Assembly (NCBI RefSeq): GCF_007859295.1
Contig: NZ_VOHB01000002.1
Coordinates: 2,171,624 to 2,235,623, forward strand
DNA length: 64,000 bases
Direction: 5' to 3'
From: Planococcus sp. CPCC 101016
Lineage (GTDB): Bacteria > Bacillota > Bacilli > Bacillales_A > Planococcaceae
Positions 8,281 through 18,457 of this stretch are shown piece after piece. Each line of letters opens with the position of its first letter. Within the stretch, counting starts at the first letter, position 1. The notes beneath the pieces are model-generated. The model made no database searches. It was given only the letters and a program-made list of their open reading frames with translations, and was not told the origin of the DNA. Made by a program: the position numbers and the translations under genes.

Positions 8281-10941
8281 CTATGATCGAGTCACCTGCA
8301 ACAATTCTTCTTTTAAATCTGCTGTTATTTCATCAAAATTCGCTACCTGCTTCTTAGCCTGGCTTAATGTTTTTTTAATTATAAAATCGATATGATCATT
8401 GCTTATAAATTTCCCATTCAGTTCTTTTAAAGTTCGGCTTAATAAGAACATGAATAAATTTCGAGAACCTTCTATTAATGAAAAGTTCTCCCTATATTTT
8501 TCGTGCAAATATAAAAGAACATCCGTCGTTATAAAAATAATATCTGTATCATATGTTTGTTTAATCGCTTTTATAATTTCCTCATAAGTGTTTTGAGAAT
8601 TTTTCTCCTTAAACTTATTACCAATAAAAATATGACCATCAAGATGATTACTATCAGTAAACTGAGAAAGTTCTAGACTATCGCTTAATGATTTTATATA
8701 TCTTATGGCCTTGTCTCTTTCTCCAATAGAAAAGTTGTAGCCTAGCAGGTCTAAGTTTAGTTTACAATCATATGAATAAGCTAGTTTATGTGGAGCGTTT
8801 ATCTTTCCTACATTTTTTTCATAAAACAATGTAAAAATGCCTTCTGGAAAAGTTTGTCCTGTATTTTCATGTCCCCATTTTTGAACATTTATAAAAAAAT
8901 CTTTTAGCAATACGTACACATCATCTTCTAAATCAGTGGCGCTATATCCAGTTGACTTAGGGTCCGACACTTTGTTTTTAATCGTTTCGTAAGCTTCTGA
9001 TGCAGCGTCAGCTATAAAGTCTTTGGTTTTCATGGTTAATGTATTGTAAGTTTTTAATAAAAGGGTCAATAAATCAGTTTTCTCCCTTTCGTAAAAGTTC
9101 CCAAAACTGACAGCAAAGAAGCACCCATTTGAATACCGTTCGGTGTTTTTCATAGATTGTCCAACAGTTATTACTAAAGTAGGGTCCAAAAGTTTTTTCA
9201 TTTTATTAAAAGCTGCTTGTGGCATTAATTCTTGGCTAACTAAAACTTTAAGTATTTTCCCTGTACTGTTATTCTCTAATTTTAAAAATTCGAATTCCTC
9301 ATTATTAATTTTTCTTTTTGAGAAGCCTAGAAAGGTCCATTCTTTGCCTTTACAAATTTCTCTAATTTTATTCTCAATAAACTTTTTTATTTCTACTTTG
9401 TTCAAATTTGACTGAACTTCTGAATAAACATACACATCATCTGATTCACAAGATGGGCATTCTTCTTTTTTGTCACTGATATCAAAAAGAATTTCTTCAA
9501 AACCACAGTTTTTATTTTTACAACCACTCCTGATTATTTCTTCTTCTTTTAGTAGTTTTAAATCAAGTAATTCTTTTTCCTTTTGTTTAGCTATTGATTC
9601 AAGACCCACTGTATTCCGACTCCTCATTATATAGTCGATCATATCCACACTGCCTTCTAATGAGTCAATATTTGATAATTGTTTATATAATGGAATCCCG
9701 AATCGTTTAAGGAATTTTTCTTCCAGCCGCTCTTTTTTGTCAGTACCAAGTCTGCTATCATCCATTTGAAATATTAAATTCCCATTCTCTAAAACACCTG
9801 AATAAACGGTCCTCCGTGTCCCTTCAGATCTAAAGGATATAGAATCAATACTTTTCACACTAGAAATTGATATTGCACCTTTGTTATAGGCATCGGCAAC
9901 GGAAGGCCATACATCAATATTTTCTAGCGAGAAGGATAGAGAAGGTGAATTCTCTAATGGACTTTCTCGAAACTTAATTTTATCTACTAAAAAATCGTCT
10001 ACTTGTTCTCCTGAAGGAGTCTTCCCTTCCAAAACGGCAGCCTTAACTTCCTCTTGCTTTAAACCTGTATATACTTCGCTTTCTATTTTTGTAGCTATTC
10101 CTGAGAATGTTTCTTCTAGATACTCCTTAATCGCCCGTTCTTCGTAATATGAATTACTTTTAATCTCAATTAAATTATTATCCATATCAAGAGAAAATAT
10201 AACTCGACTAACTGCTTGATTTCTTATAGCTCGAGTAAAATCTTCTTTTGAAACGTCATCCATCAATTTATATAACTGTATAATTAGTTTATTATTATAG
10301 TGGCAATAAGAATGAATTTTATAGGCATGACTATTTCCAGATGCTTTGTATAATTTATTTACCAAAGCATCCTCGAAGGTACTTTCGGTGGCGATCTTTA
10401 GAGCAAGTGGTTTGGTTATTTTTTTATCCATGCCCATTAACACTCCCGAAGCATGATTTTGCCAAAGATTTAACGTTCTGATTGACAACAGGTGGGCTGG
10501 TGAGATTTTCATCAAGGAATATAGTTTGCTCAACGGATGTGTAAAGTTCTTTTGTTCTGAACATGATTCATAATAGTCGTTAATTGTCTTTTTCTTCCTA
10601 GACATGAAATCATGAAGGTTACACAAAAACAATTTTTGTTCTTCAGGTAAGTCGTACAGTTTTTTTAATAAAGGTCCTTTATTTTCATTTGAACCAACTT
10701 CTAATTCACATACTTCTACAATTTCTTTGATTGCATTTACATGATAGTTACCAATTCTTCCTTGTATAAAAGCATTAAGCTCAGATGGATTTTTAGCTTT
10801 ATGTGCATCGGCTTTAACACCCACCTCGCGCCAAAACTCTAAATCCCCATCCTTCCCCTTTACTTGCGAGTCAGATTTAGCATACTCGTTACTAAAGTTA
10901 GTCAATTGATTACCCCTTCCAGCAGTGTTTTCTTTCATCAT
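8281..10941 (-). CDS. Large uncharacterised protein with zinc ribbon and possible PD-(D/E)XK domain
   Basis: I do not recognise the family of this 886-aa protein. A four-cysteine zinc ribbon is clear at residues 474-498 (CKNKNC, then CPSC). Near the C-terminus, PEG at 699-701 followed about 25 residues later by YDCKL (Asp725, Lys727) and a helix GERDKAIRYIKSL looks like a PD-(D/E)XK nuclease core. The first 450 residues have no motif I can name. It lies in the tnsE position, downstream of tnsD on the same strand, but 744 bp and a terminator hairpin separate them. No good ribosome site precedes the ATG pair at 10936-10941. It could be a single-protein defence nuclease or a transposition accessory factor; the sequence does not decide. 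Confidence 0.75.
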   Translation of the reverse strand: MMKENTAGRGNQLTNFSNEYAKSDSQVKGKDGDLEFWREVGVKADAHKAKNPSELNAFIQGRIGNYHVNAIKEIVEVCELEVGSNENKGPLLKKLYDLPEEQKLFLCNLHDFMSRKKKTINDYYESCSEQKNFTHPLSKLYSLMKISPAHLLSIRTLNLWQNHASGVLMGMDKKITKPLALKIATESTFEDALVNKLYKASGNSHAYKIHSYCHYNNKLIIQLYKLMDDVSKEDFTRAIRNQAVSRVIFSLDMDNNLIEIKSNSYYEERAIKEYLEETFSGIATKIESEVYTGLKQEEVKAAVLEGKTPSGEQVDDFLVDKIKFRESPLENSPSLSFSLENIDVWPSVADAYNKGAISISSVKSIDSISFRSEGTRRTVYSGVLENGNLIFQMDDSRLGTDKKERLEEKFLKRFGIPLYKQLSNIDSLEGSVDMIDYIMRSRNTVGLESIAKQKEKELLDLKLLKEEEIIRSGCKNKNCGFEEILFDISDKKEECPSCESDDVYVYSEVQSNLNKVEIKKFIENKIREICKGKEWTFLGFSKRKINNEEFEFLKLENNSTGKILKVLVSQELMPQAAFNKMKKLLDPTLVITVGQSMKNTERYSNGCFFAVSFGNFYEREKTDLLTLLLKTYNTLTMKTKDFIADAASEAYETIKNKVSDPKSTGYSATDLEDDVYVLLKDFFINVQKWGHENTGQTFPEGIFTLFYEKNVGKINAPHKLAYSYDCKLNLDLLGYNFSIGERDKAIRYIKSLSDSLELSQFTDSNHLDGHIFIGNKFKEKNSQNTYEEIIKAIKQTYDTDIIFITTDVLLYLHEKYRENFSLIEGSRNLFMFLLSRTLKELNGKFISNDHIDFIIKKTLSQAKKQVANFDEITADLKEELLQVTRS

Positions 10942-11685
10942 ATACTAAAAATGAAATTTTTTACAATTCTGTGTTTTTATTAGATAATTCTAGTTCATAT
11001 CAACAAGGCAATCATAGTAATTAGCAGCTACCCTTTCAGATGTTTTAATAGAAATAATAATTATTAGATTTGAAGGTTAGAGTTGGGCATTATCTGGATT
11101 TAGATATTCAAATTACAAATTTTCGTTACTGTAACAGCAGCACTTATTGCAAATATTGGAGGATCTTCGATTTCTCTGGTTATTATGCTTACGATCGAAT
11201 AAAGTGGTATAAGAAGATTGCGAGAAATTAAACTAGATATTCAAAGAAAAGAAGAAAGGTAAGAATGTTTTTATCAAATTGGAATCATTAATTTTATTTC
11301 AAGAAAAATTCTAAGAACTTTTTAAATAATACAAAGCTTGAAGTGAATAATCACTTCAAACTTTATTTATGTAGATAGTTATCAATGAACGTAAGATTTA
11401 AAAAAGGTTTAATAAAAATAGATCATAATGAAACAGAGACTTTTATAAAAAAATATAAGTGAACTTCCTCAAAGAAAATATAAAAGACCACTAAAAGCGT
11501 AAATGCTTTTAGTGATCTTTTTTTATTTTGAAAAATGCTTAGTCAATTCTCTATTTCAAATTAAAAGCTAAAGAACTTTTTCTTTTTAAATAAAGTTATT
11601 CTTGTTCTGATACATGGATAAAAAACTTCTTTCTGTATTCAAAAATTGTAAATGTATGAAGATATACGACGATACTCTTTAATTA
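10942..11685. other. Gene-poor spacer downstream of tnsD
   Basis: 744 bp without a convincing gene. It holds two hairpins (near 11334-11362 and 11482-11521) and, on the plus strand near 11125-11203, an open stretch VTVTAALIANIGGSSISLV ending in a stop. That stretch resembles the N-terminal membrane helix of small phage-type proteins and is probably a decayed fragment. Confidence 0.5.
11482..11521. terminator. Terminator after tnsD
   Basis: A 17-bp stem with one mismatch (11482-11498 with 11505-11521) followed by TTTTATTTT on the plus strand and an A/T-rich tract on the minus strand. It lies about 165 bp downstream of the tnsD stop. Confidence 0.75.
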
Positions 11686-13641
11686 TCAAGTTCTTGGTTT
11701 TCTTCGTCGCCCATTGCCAGTGTAAATTTCTGATTCAATATAGTTCTTTACCTGGACTGGTACCCTATCTTTACTCGAACCTAATTTACGGTAAATTTGA
11801 TATTCTGTGTAATAATCCTCGGAAAATCTTAGTTGTTGAATTATAAATTTTGCTTTTCTCATCTTATAAACTTCAAAGCTTTCAATTTTACTCTCTAAGT
11901 ATCTTTTTGTTAAAGGGATGTTATCAAATGATTTAGTTAAAATGTGTAATTTTCGAATCTTTTTTCCAACAGCCGTTTTGGTTATTCTGGTTATACTATC
12001 ACTTTCACTGTCCCACAGTCTGATTACCTCTTTTGTTAGTAAAAGTATTTCAAGGTCTCTTTTTTTCCAATCAACGATAGTTCTATTATGGGAAGTTGTT
12101 TTCTTTGGAGGAGAATGAGATTCCAACCATTCTTTATCGTTTTTCTTCAACCAAGAATGTAAGTTTGGAGCCATTAATTGGAGTTTTGATCTCGATTTAG
12201 TGGCGTTTTCCATCAGTAGCATCAGCCACGACTCCCGTTTTGTTGCCAATTCTTCAAGTAACCTGCTGTCCTCGTAACGATCTTGTTTCATAAGTGGTTG
12301 TTTCCAGGATGTTTTAATGTTTAATATAGAAGCAAATTTCTTGACTGTATTTCCACTAACATTGAGCTCTATACAAATCGAAGCTAAACTATTGCCGCTG
12401 GCGATTAATTCTTCTAATTTATCATTCCACAATTTTCCGTAACTTTTCATTTTACCGATTCGGTAAAAGTCTTCCGAAGATATATCGGGACCGCTACGGA
12501 CATATGCAAATCCACATTGACATTGAAATTCACCAACTGGTTTTTTTCTTTTCGAATCTTTGTAAATTGAAATGGTATTAATTACATTCTTTCTATAACT
12601 TGGACACACCATATTAAGGCACGGCCACGGACCTTTTCCAAATGGAAAATATACGTTTGTTTCTATTTCATTAATGTAAGCACCCCTTTCATAAATATTT
12701 GCAGTACTACTACTGTTTCGGTGATGAAATAAATCTTTCAAATCTAAATCAAGAAAAATCAATAACAGAAGGTGTCGTATGGGATGAAATGAAGATCTAT
12801 GTTTTTGACAAATTCTTTTTAGCCAATCACTAGAATTAAATGAGGTAGGACTTTGTAATAAATTTAAAAAATCCTTTCCGTAAAATGTGTTAAAGTTTTG
12901 ATTTAAGTCTTTATATCGGACGTAACCCCTAGGTGTGATATAACCCTTTTCATGTAGTCTTTTCAAGTAAACATTTTTAACTCTCTTCTCATAAAGCGGA
13001 GAAAATGGGTTTTCAAAAAGTGTCTCTATCATTGAAGAAAGTTTATATAAAAACTCCATTTCGTGATCGTTGTATTGGTTCACAGAATGTTCTTTTCTAA
13101 ATAAATCTGGACAGGCAGGAGTATAATCTCTGTTATTCGATGAGTGTAGAGGAATTTCAGTCTCTTTGAGTAAAGTTAAATGTTGCGGACATGTAAAAAC
13201 TCCGTGTGCTTGATGTACGCGATGCCAGTAAGTTTCACCATAAAGCTCCACATCCTTTTTAATGCACTCTTCACATATCCAGAAATTTATTTTACCTTTA
13301 ACGAGAGTTTTAGTGAAACCTATTTGGCTGTGTATGAGATTGCCACCATTTCCAATCATCAATTTTACAACATTCGAAGATTGTTCTTTCTGTAAAAACG
13401 GAGCATAAAAATTAAACATAGTATTACGATAGATTAACATTTCTGGGTCCCACTCTTGTCCAAGTTTGTCTGTTAATAATTTCAGATTGGCGGGTAAATC
13501 ACGAACTGGACGCAAATACATATTTCCAAACAGATTTTGAGAGGTCATTGTAGGAGAGGTATTCCCTGATCTTATATGATACCTAGAATAGAGACTATAT
13601 AGAAGTTCGTCAGGATATGGCGTGGGAAAAGTAAATAGCAC
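11686..13641 (-). CDS. tnsD: TniQ/TnsD target-selector protein
   Basis: The 651-aa protein has the TniQ-family opening FPTPYPDELLYSLYSRYH and a first zinc motif with Cys123, Cys126, Cys151 and His154 (WICEEC, then TCPQH). Then comes the TnsD-typical FHPIRHLLLLIFL (residues 285-297) and a second cysteine set (341, 346, 374, 376). The long C-terminal half has helix-turn-helix-like segments (SLASICIELNVSGNTVKKFA). TnsD proteins bind a specific chromosomal site and recruit TnsC; since the element lies in comGC, I infer comGC is the site. It starts with GTG after GGAGGTAAGTTATA and lies 6 bp after tnsC, so A-B-C-D form one operon. No second TniQ and no CRISPR-Cas genes are present. Confidence 0.92.
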   Translation of the reverse strand: MLFTFPTPYPDELLYSLYSRYHIRSGNTSPTMTSQNLFGNMYLRPVRDLPANLKLLTDKLGQEWDPEMLIYRNTMFNFYAPFLQKEQSSNVVKLMIGNGGNLIHSQIGFTKTLVKGKINFWICEECIKKDVELYGETYWHRVHQAHGVFTCPQHLTLLKETEIPLHSSNNRDYTPACPDLFRKEHSVNQYNDHEMEFLYKLSSMIETLFENPFSPLYEKRVKNVYLKRLHEKGYITPRGYVRYKDLNQNFNTFYGKDFLNLLQSPTSFNSSDWLKRICQKHRSSFHPIRHLLLLIFLDLDLKDLFHHRNSSSTANIYERGAYINEIETNVYFPFGKGPWPCLNMVCPSYRKNVINTISIYKDSKRKKPVGEFQCQCGFAYVRSGPDISSEDFYRIGKMKSYGKLWNDKLEELIASGNSLASICIELNVSGNTVKKFASILNIKTSWKQPLMKQDRYEDSRLLEELATKRESWLMLLMENATKSRSKLQLMAPNLHSWLKKNDKEWLESHSPPKKTTSHNRTIVDWKKRDLEILLLTKEVIRLWDSESDSITRITKTAVGKKIRKLHILTKSFDNIPLTKRYLESKIESFEVYKMRKAKFIIQQLRFSEDYYTEYQIYRKLGSSKDRVPVQVKNYIESEIYTGNGRRRKPRT

Positions 13642-13647
13642 TATAAC

Positions 13648-15312
13648 TTACCTCCAATCTTCTGAAGAAGGTTTTCTTATAATGTTCTTTTCAACTAAAT
13701 AATCGTAAATTGGTGTTTTATTCTCTTTAGCTTCTTCAACGAACTTTAATAATAAATTTGAATTACTAGATCTTTTTAAAGTTTTCCTTCTATTTAAAGA
13801 ACTTTTTTTATTAGTTTCTACATCCATTAAGTATACTGAAGTGTTCTTTATCAAAGTCAACTTATCAATATCATTACCTTCCGCTTGTAGAGACTTCGTT
13901 ATTGCGTCATCTATATCTTTAAGGTTGTATTCCATAGTAATAAAAATTTTTCGCACTTGCTCCAGAAGTGTCTCCTGCTTTTTAGATGCTCTATTTTCTT
14001 GAATTTTATTTTGAATGTAAATTTTTTCTTTCATATTTATTGATGCTCGATATTTTTCAAATTCCATTTCAAAATTCACTGGTGCGAGGTCTTCGTATAA
14101 AGCTATTTGACTAAGTTCGCCAGATCTTAATGCATCTAACATTGGTTTAACCAATTTAAAGCTATCTTTATATACATCATTAATAATTCTAACGGTCAGT
14201 TTTTCTGCACCTATGCTTATTGCCCTTATTTGAGAAACCATAAATAGCTTAATAGCAATATCAACAATTCCTTGGCTTTTATCATAAATTAAATCATTTA
14301 ATTCTGGCGTTAACTTCACAAATTTTTTAGTCCATTGGAATTCCCATAAACCTGAGATAAATAATTTCCAGGTTTCATCATTTCGCATTCGATCCCAAAC
14401 CATATCCCCTTGGCCACTTCCTCTTCTCGCTTGACGAAATTCCTTTTGAAGTATTGGTGCCGCTTTATTTGTACCCACTAAAATTACTGCAACGCCGATT
14501 GTGTTTACAAGAGTAACAAAAAAACTAAGCATATTATCGGCTCCCCCATTTTTTGAGGTACTTAAATGTTGTATCTCGTCGATAACCAACAACCCGATTC
14601 CAAATAATTCACATAGACTAACAATTTTTTGAAGCATCGCACTTATAGAATTGTTTCTTCTTCCAAAGGTATACAAATAATTTGATCCTAATAAGCTATC
14701 TAATTTAGAAAAAAAGCTTGCACATAGGCCTTTAATAGTTCCATCATGAGGACAATCTAAAATTATCCAGCTTATCTGCGTAAAAGTGAACAACCGATTG
14801 TTATAGCGTTCATGCTTAATTACTTGAGTATAATTATTTAACACACGTTTAATTGCAGTGGTTTTCCCTACTCCTGAAAGACCTATAATTGTAAAGCCAA
14901 TCCCGACTTGATTGATATTATTACTATATTCTTTTAAAAATTTCCCTTCCTTCAAAGCACGATAACTTTCATATGCTCTTTTCGTTCTCTCAATATCCAT
15001 AGGATTTCGATGAACATAGCTTTGTCTAATGCAAGCTGAAATTCGCTGCTCGAGGTCAAGATGCTCTATTTGACCTTGATAATATTGAAGAATAGCAGGA
15101 ATTAAATGATATCTTTGATTTGGACTCAAGTCCTCGCCATGTTGAAATTCAGGCACCGAAGACATCATCTCAATGACTTGGTCCTGTTCAAATATTGGCG
15201 GCAAAGCTTCAATAAGTGGATTACCTCGATACCTCCAAACTTTCTGTTCTGTATAAATTGCTTTTTCGGATGAAACCTCTTCGTTATTAGTCTCTTCTTG
15301 TTTCTTTAGCAT
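13648..15312 (-). CDS. tnsC: TnsC AAA+ ATPase, transposition regulator
   Basis: TnsC is the ATPase that links target-bound TnsD to the TnsAB transposase. This 554-aa protein has Walker A GLSGVGKTT (residues 144-152), Walker B LLVIDE (241-246) followed by IQHLS, and a sensor motif VGTNK (279-283), the order seen in the TnsC/TniB AAA family. The N-terminal region (1-60) and the C-terminal tail (about 400-554) are the parts that contact TnsD and TnsA/B in Tn7. The gene overlaps the 3' end of tnsB by 26 bp and has GGAGA nine bases before its ATG. All catalytic motifs are intact. Confidence 0.95.
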   Translation of the reverse strand: MLKKQEETNNEEVSSEKAIYTEQKVWRYRGNPLIEALPPIFEQDQVIEMMSSVPEFQHGEDLSPNQRYHLIPAILQYYQGQIEHLDLEQRISACIRQSYVHRNPMDIERTKRAYESYRALKEGKFLKEYSNNINQVGIGFTIIGLSGVGKTTAIKRVLNNYTQVIKHERYNNRLFTFTQISWIILDCPHDGTIKGLCASFFSKLDSLLGSNYLYTFGRRNNSISAMLQKIVSLCELFGIGLLVIDEIQHLSTSKNGGADNMLSFFVTLVNTIGVAVILVGTNKAAPILQKEFRQARRGSGQGDMVWDRMRNDETWKLFISGLWEFQWTKKFVKLTPELNDLIYDKSQGIVDIAIKLFMVSQIRAISIGAEKLTVRIINDVYKDSFKLVKPMLDALRSGELSQIALYEDLAPVNFEMEFEKYRASINMKEKIYIQNKIQENRASKKQETLLEQVRKIFITMEYNLKDIDDAITKSLQAEGNDIDKLTLIKNTSVYLMDVETNKKSSLNRRKTLKRSSNSNLLLKFVEEAKENKTPIYDYLVEKNIIRKPSSEDWR

Positions 15313-17494
15313 TTTGTATATTCTCCTTCTGTTTTCGACGTATTAGGTCTAATCTTGAAGGTTCTTCGTTATCTGGAATTATCTCAATATTATCTGCTTC
15401 TAAAGCAATTTCTTCTGATTGTAAATTGTGAGCCTCCAGTAAAAAAGCCTCTTTTTTTCTATTGGCCTCTTTTTCCACTAACCCGTTCTTTCTAATTCCC
15501 TTAACCCGTTGTCGGTCACTGTCGTTGTTAATATCTTTTTTTACTTGCCGACTTGCTTCTTCAACTATATTTTCAATCTCAGACTGCATATCCGACTTCT
15601 TTTGTCTTTCTTTATTAAGATGTTGTTCATATTCATAAGATTGGTAAGCTAATTGGAGTTCAATTTCTTCTAACGTCTTCTTATTATATTTTTGATGATG
15701 CTTAATTAATTCTGCCGATTCAAAACTAGAACCATCTTGGTTATGCAAATATATTTTAGACATATCTCTTGGATCATAAGAAATTTCAATACGCCATGTT
15801 TTTTGCCTTGCTTGACTAAACCACTTTTGAGATACAGATTTCGGACTTAAATACCGCATCTTTTTAAATTCAATTCCGTGTCGGTTTACCCTTGCAAAGG
15901 CTGTCGGCAAAAGGTGCAGTTTTACTATGTTTTCAGGATAAGTCTTCAATTTTCCAGAACGATTCTTAATGCCCCAATGCCAAATTTCTTTAGGTGTCAA
16001 TTTAACATCATTACTGATCATTGCTTCACTCTGATTATATTGATTAAGCCAATGATAATTATTATGATGTAAAGTGCAGTGAATAATCACCTGTGTGAAT
16101 TCTTCCATCGTTAAAGAAGCATCTAATCGATAATCTTTGCCTCCTCTCACCCTGAAATCTTTGAAAATACTCCCAGGAAGAAATGGCTTTACACTAGTAT
16201 GAATCGTTTTAAAGTGCTGCTCTACAATTCCTTTCCAATCCGCTCTATACGGAGCAGTATTTTGAATGTTTATATTGAAAGCTTCTAAAAATTTATCTAT
16301 TTTTTTACCTGCCATTTCACCTCGGTCAGCCAAAAAAGTTTGAGGAAGGTGATTACAAGGCCAATCTTCCTTAATAATATCTATCCCATATTCTTTACAA
16401 AAGGCTACTTTATCACTTGCCGTGTTTGCAATGGCCATCATTGCACCCGCCCATGATGGTCCTTCTAAACCAACATACAATCCCACAACCATGCGGCTAT
16501 ACACATCTATTACTACATAGATTATAGGTCTTCCTATTATCCTTGAACGGTTAAAAGCGCTAACTATATAAACGTCCGCCACAGTTGAGTCAATTTGAAA
16601 TTTCGTGCCAGGACCAAACATTTCTCCCACGGAAGTTCCCAAGACTGCCCGATAATCTAGTTCAAACTTACGGTCACCAACTCTTGCACGCATTTTCTCT
16701 TCAAATAAGTAATTCTTTTTATACCAATACTCGAATTGACGAAATGAAGGTATTTCTTCATTATTTTTAAGAATAGGTTTTTTTGTCCCGTTTTCTGTAT
16801 AAAATCCATCATTAAAATATTGACGTAGCATTTGCTCGTAAGTGAATCTTAAAGCGTTTTCCTTTTGCAAATGATAATATCTTTTTACACTGATATGAAA
16901 AACTTTCTTTATGGCATCATCAACAACAATTCCATTTCCAGTTTCCGCTGAAGATCGTTTTTGTCGGCCGTTTTTAGTATCTGTCATTTTTTTCTCTTTA
17001 CCTTTTCCTCCAGAAGCAAAATAGTCAGGTAGTAATGCATTTTTTATCTTACCTCTTTGCCAATATTGCGTTAGGTATTTGTAATACAAAGATTTACTTT
17101 TTTGATTTTTCTCCATCTCTTCTCTTATCATTTTACCTCGCCAGTCAGGTTCGTATATGCGTGGTTCGTCGTTTATTAGTGTTTTAATAAGTTCCCAACG
17201 TTGATCTCTACATTGTTTTGATTTTATAGATATCTTTTCTTCAGATTGGTATACAGAAGCAAAGGGTTCTGTAATATGGAGTGTTATAAGATTTTCATCC
17301 AATTGTTGATTCAAATCTGTAAAACTTCTTTTGACTGGCATAGCAGTTGATCTATTGATTTCAATTGTATAACAAATAACTCCACCCTCATCAATCCATA
17401 ATATCCTCTCTATACTTTCATTTCTTATACCACTTTCACTACTTTCTTGTTCGTTTACGATTGTGACCTTGAATAAATCATTTACAGATAACAT
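15287..17494 (-). CDS. tnsB: TnsB transposase (DDE family)
   Basis: TnsB binds the repeated sites in the ends and cuts and joins the 3' ends. The 735-aa protein has a retroviral-integrase-type core with Asp302 (FQIDSTVADVY), Asp390 (FLADRGEMAG) and Glu425 (KGIVEQHF). The Asp390-Glu425 spacing is the D-x34-E expected of the family. Residues 190-280 are helical and basic, fitting the DNA-binding N-terminal region, and a charged coiled-coil-like tail follows residue 620. It begins 14 bp after tnsA with an AGGAGTGAG ribosome site and overlaps tnsC, so production is coupled. The active site looks intact. Confidence 0.96.
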   Translation of the reverse strand: MLSVNDLFKVTIVNEQESSESGIRNESIERILWIDEGGVICYTIEINRSTAMPVKRSFTDLNQQLDENLITLHITEPFASVYQSEEKISIKSKQCRDQRWELIKTLINDEPRIYEPDWRGKMIREEMEKNQKSKSLYYKYLTQYWQRGKIKNALLPDYFASGGKGKEKKMTDTKNGRQKRSSAETGNGIVVDDAIKKVFHISVKRYYHLQKENALRFTYEQMLRQYFNDGFYTENGTKKPILKNNEEIPSFRQFEYWYKKNYLFEEKMRARVGDRKFELDYRAVLGTSVGEMFGPGTKFQIDSTVADVYIVSAFNRSRIIGRPIIYVVIDVYSRMVVGLYVGLEGPSWAGAMMAIANTASDKVAFCKEYGIDIIKEDWPCNHLPQTFLADRGEMAGKKIDKFLEAFNINIQNTAPYRADWKGIVEQHFKTIHTSVKPFLPGSIFKDFRVRGGKDYRLDASLTMEEFTQVIIHCTLHHNNYHWLNQYNQSEAMISNDVKLTPKEIWHWGIKNRSGKLKTYPENIVKLHLLPTAFARVNRHGIEFKKMRYLSPKSVSQKWFSQARQKTWRIEISYDPRDMSKIYLHNQDGSSFESAELIKHHQKYNKKTLEEIELQLAYQSYEYEQHLNKERQKKSDMQSEIENIVEEASRQVKKDINNDSDRQRVKGIRKNGLVEKEANRKKEAFLLEAHNLQSEEIALEADNIEIIPDNEEPSRLDLIRRKQKENIQNAKETRRD

Positions 17495-17508
17495 AAACTC
17501 ACTCCTAT

Positions 17509-18312
17509 TTATTCGAATTTTAAAACATCACAGACAAGTAAATGAGTTTGAATAGGAATTGTAATGTCTACCATGACTTGTTTATGTGAAATTAGATACA
17601 TCAAGATACTTAGACCTGTTCCATCTTGTAAATTTAATTCGTGATCGAATAAATCAGTTGTTTCAACAATTGACATGGTTGATGTAAGAATATATTTTTT
17701 CATCTTATCTACATAGCTTTGAAAAATAGGTGAAGGAAAAAGCATGTCATTGTTATATGAACTGTACAGCCATTCCATGTTAGCAGCTAAACCTTGAGAT
17801 ATTTCTTTTTCGGTAACTATGCCCCAATCGATGTTTCTTTGAGTCCAATAACTACGTTCAATTTCAAATTTCTCCATTACACGCATTTTTTTTAATTCGT
17901 CAGATGGTTTTACCGTTCTGGCGTACTCCTTTTTGCCTTCAGGAAATTCCACCGTAATTAAAAAGTCTGTTGTCATAGTATAAGGCATACCATCAACATT
18001 ATTAGTTGGATGTTTTATGCCTTTTTCGGCAGCCAATGACCAAGTGTCTTCACGGTTTAAAGGAAATTGTTCTCTAATATCAATTACTCGGTCACACCAT
18101 TCTAAAGAATAAAAATAATTTAATTCATTGTTAGAAAAAAAATGATGAATTCGCTTTGTTTTCCAACCCATCGTTCTTGTAGTTAAGCCAAATGAATTAA
18201 AATCTTGTGTAGTAATCCATGGGATATATTCACTTAAAACTCCTGTCCCTCTTCCTTGCTTCTCCAGTTTTTGTATTTTCTTTTCGTCCATTTTGCCTCT
18301 ATTACCATTCAT
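17509..18312 (-). CDS. tnsA: TnsA endonuclease
   Basis: TnsA cuts the 5' ends of the transposon, which together with TnsB makes transposition cut-and-paste. The 267-aa protein shows the type II endonuclease-like triad Glu71 (FYSLEWCDRV), Asp116 (MTTDFLITV) and Lys135 (ARTVKPSDEL), equivalent to E63, D114 and K132 of Tn7 TnsA. The C-terminal domain, which contacts TnsC in Tn7, follows. The start at 18312 has AGGAGGCGG eight bases upstream; an ATG 63 bases further up has no such site. It is first in the operon, with a 16-bp palindrome in its leader that may be an operator. Confidence 0.94.
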   Translation of the reverse strand: MNGNRGKMDEKKIQKLEKQGRGTGVLSEYIPWITTQDFNSFGLTTRTMGWKTKRIHHFFSNNELNYFYSLEWCDRVIDIREQFPLNREDTWSLAAEKGIKHPTNNVDGMPYTMTTDFLITVEFPEGKKEYARTVKPSDELKKMRVMEKFEIERSYWTQRNIDWGIVTEKEISQGLAANMEWLYSSYNNDMLFPSPIFQSYVDKMKKYILTSTMSIVETTDLFDHELNLQDGTGLSILMYLISHKQVMVDITIPIQTHLLVCDVLKFE

Positions 18313-18398
18313 ATAACCGCCTCCTAAAAATGTTTTTACATAAAAAAATCTTTTATGGTAATTTACGAAATACATAAATTAAATTTTTATACAAAAAA

Positions 18399-18414
18399 GT
18401 ATTTTATAAAATAC
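18399..18414. promoter_or_regulatory. Palindrome upstream of tnsA, possible operator
   Basis: A perfect 16-bp palindrome (GTATTTTATAAAATAC) about 87 bp before the tnsA start. It is AT-rich, so chance is not excluded. Confidence 0.35.
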
Positions 18415-18424
18415 CGTTGTTCTT

Positions 18425-18449
18425 AAAAAAACTGTTAGTAAACTAACAG
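18425..18449 (-). terminator. Terminator after the 158-aa gene
   Basis: 8-bp stem CTGTTAGT/ACTAACAG (18432-18449) followed by seven T on the minus strand. It separates the 158-aa gene from tnsA. Confidence 0.7.
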
Positions 18450-18457
18450 CTGTTGTG

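Noticed and set aside
11686..13641. CRISPR-associated transposon
   Set aside because: No Cas genes, array or second TniQ; the long TnsD-type C-terminus fits fixed-site targeting.
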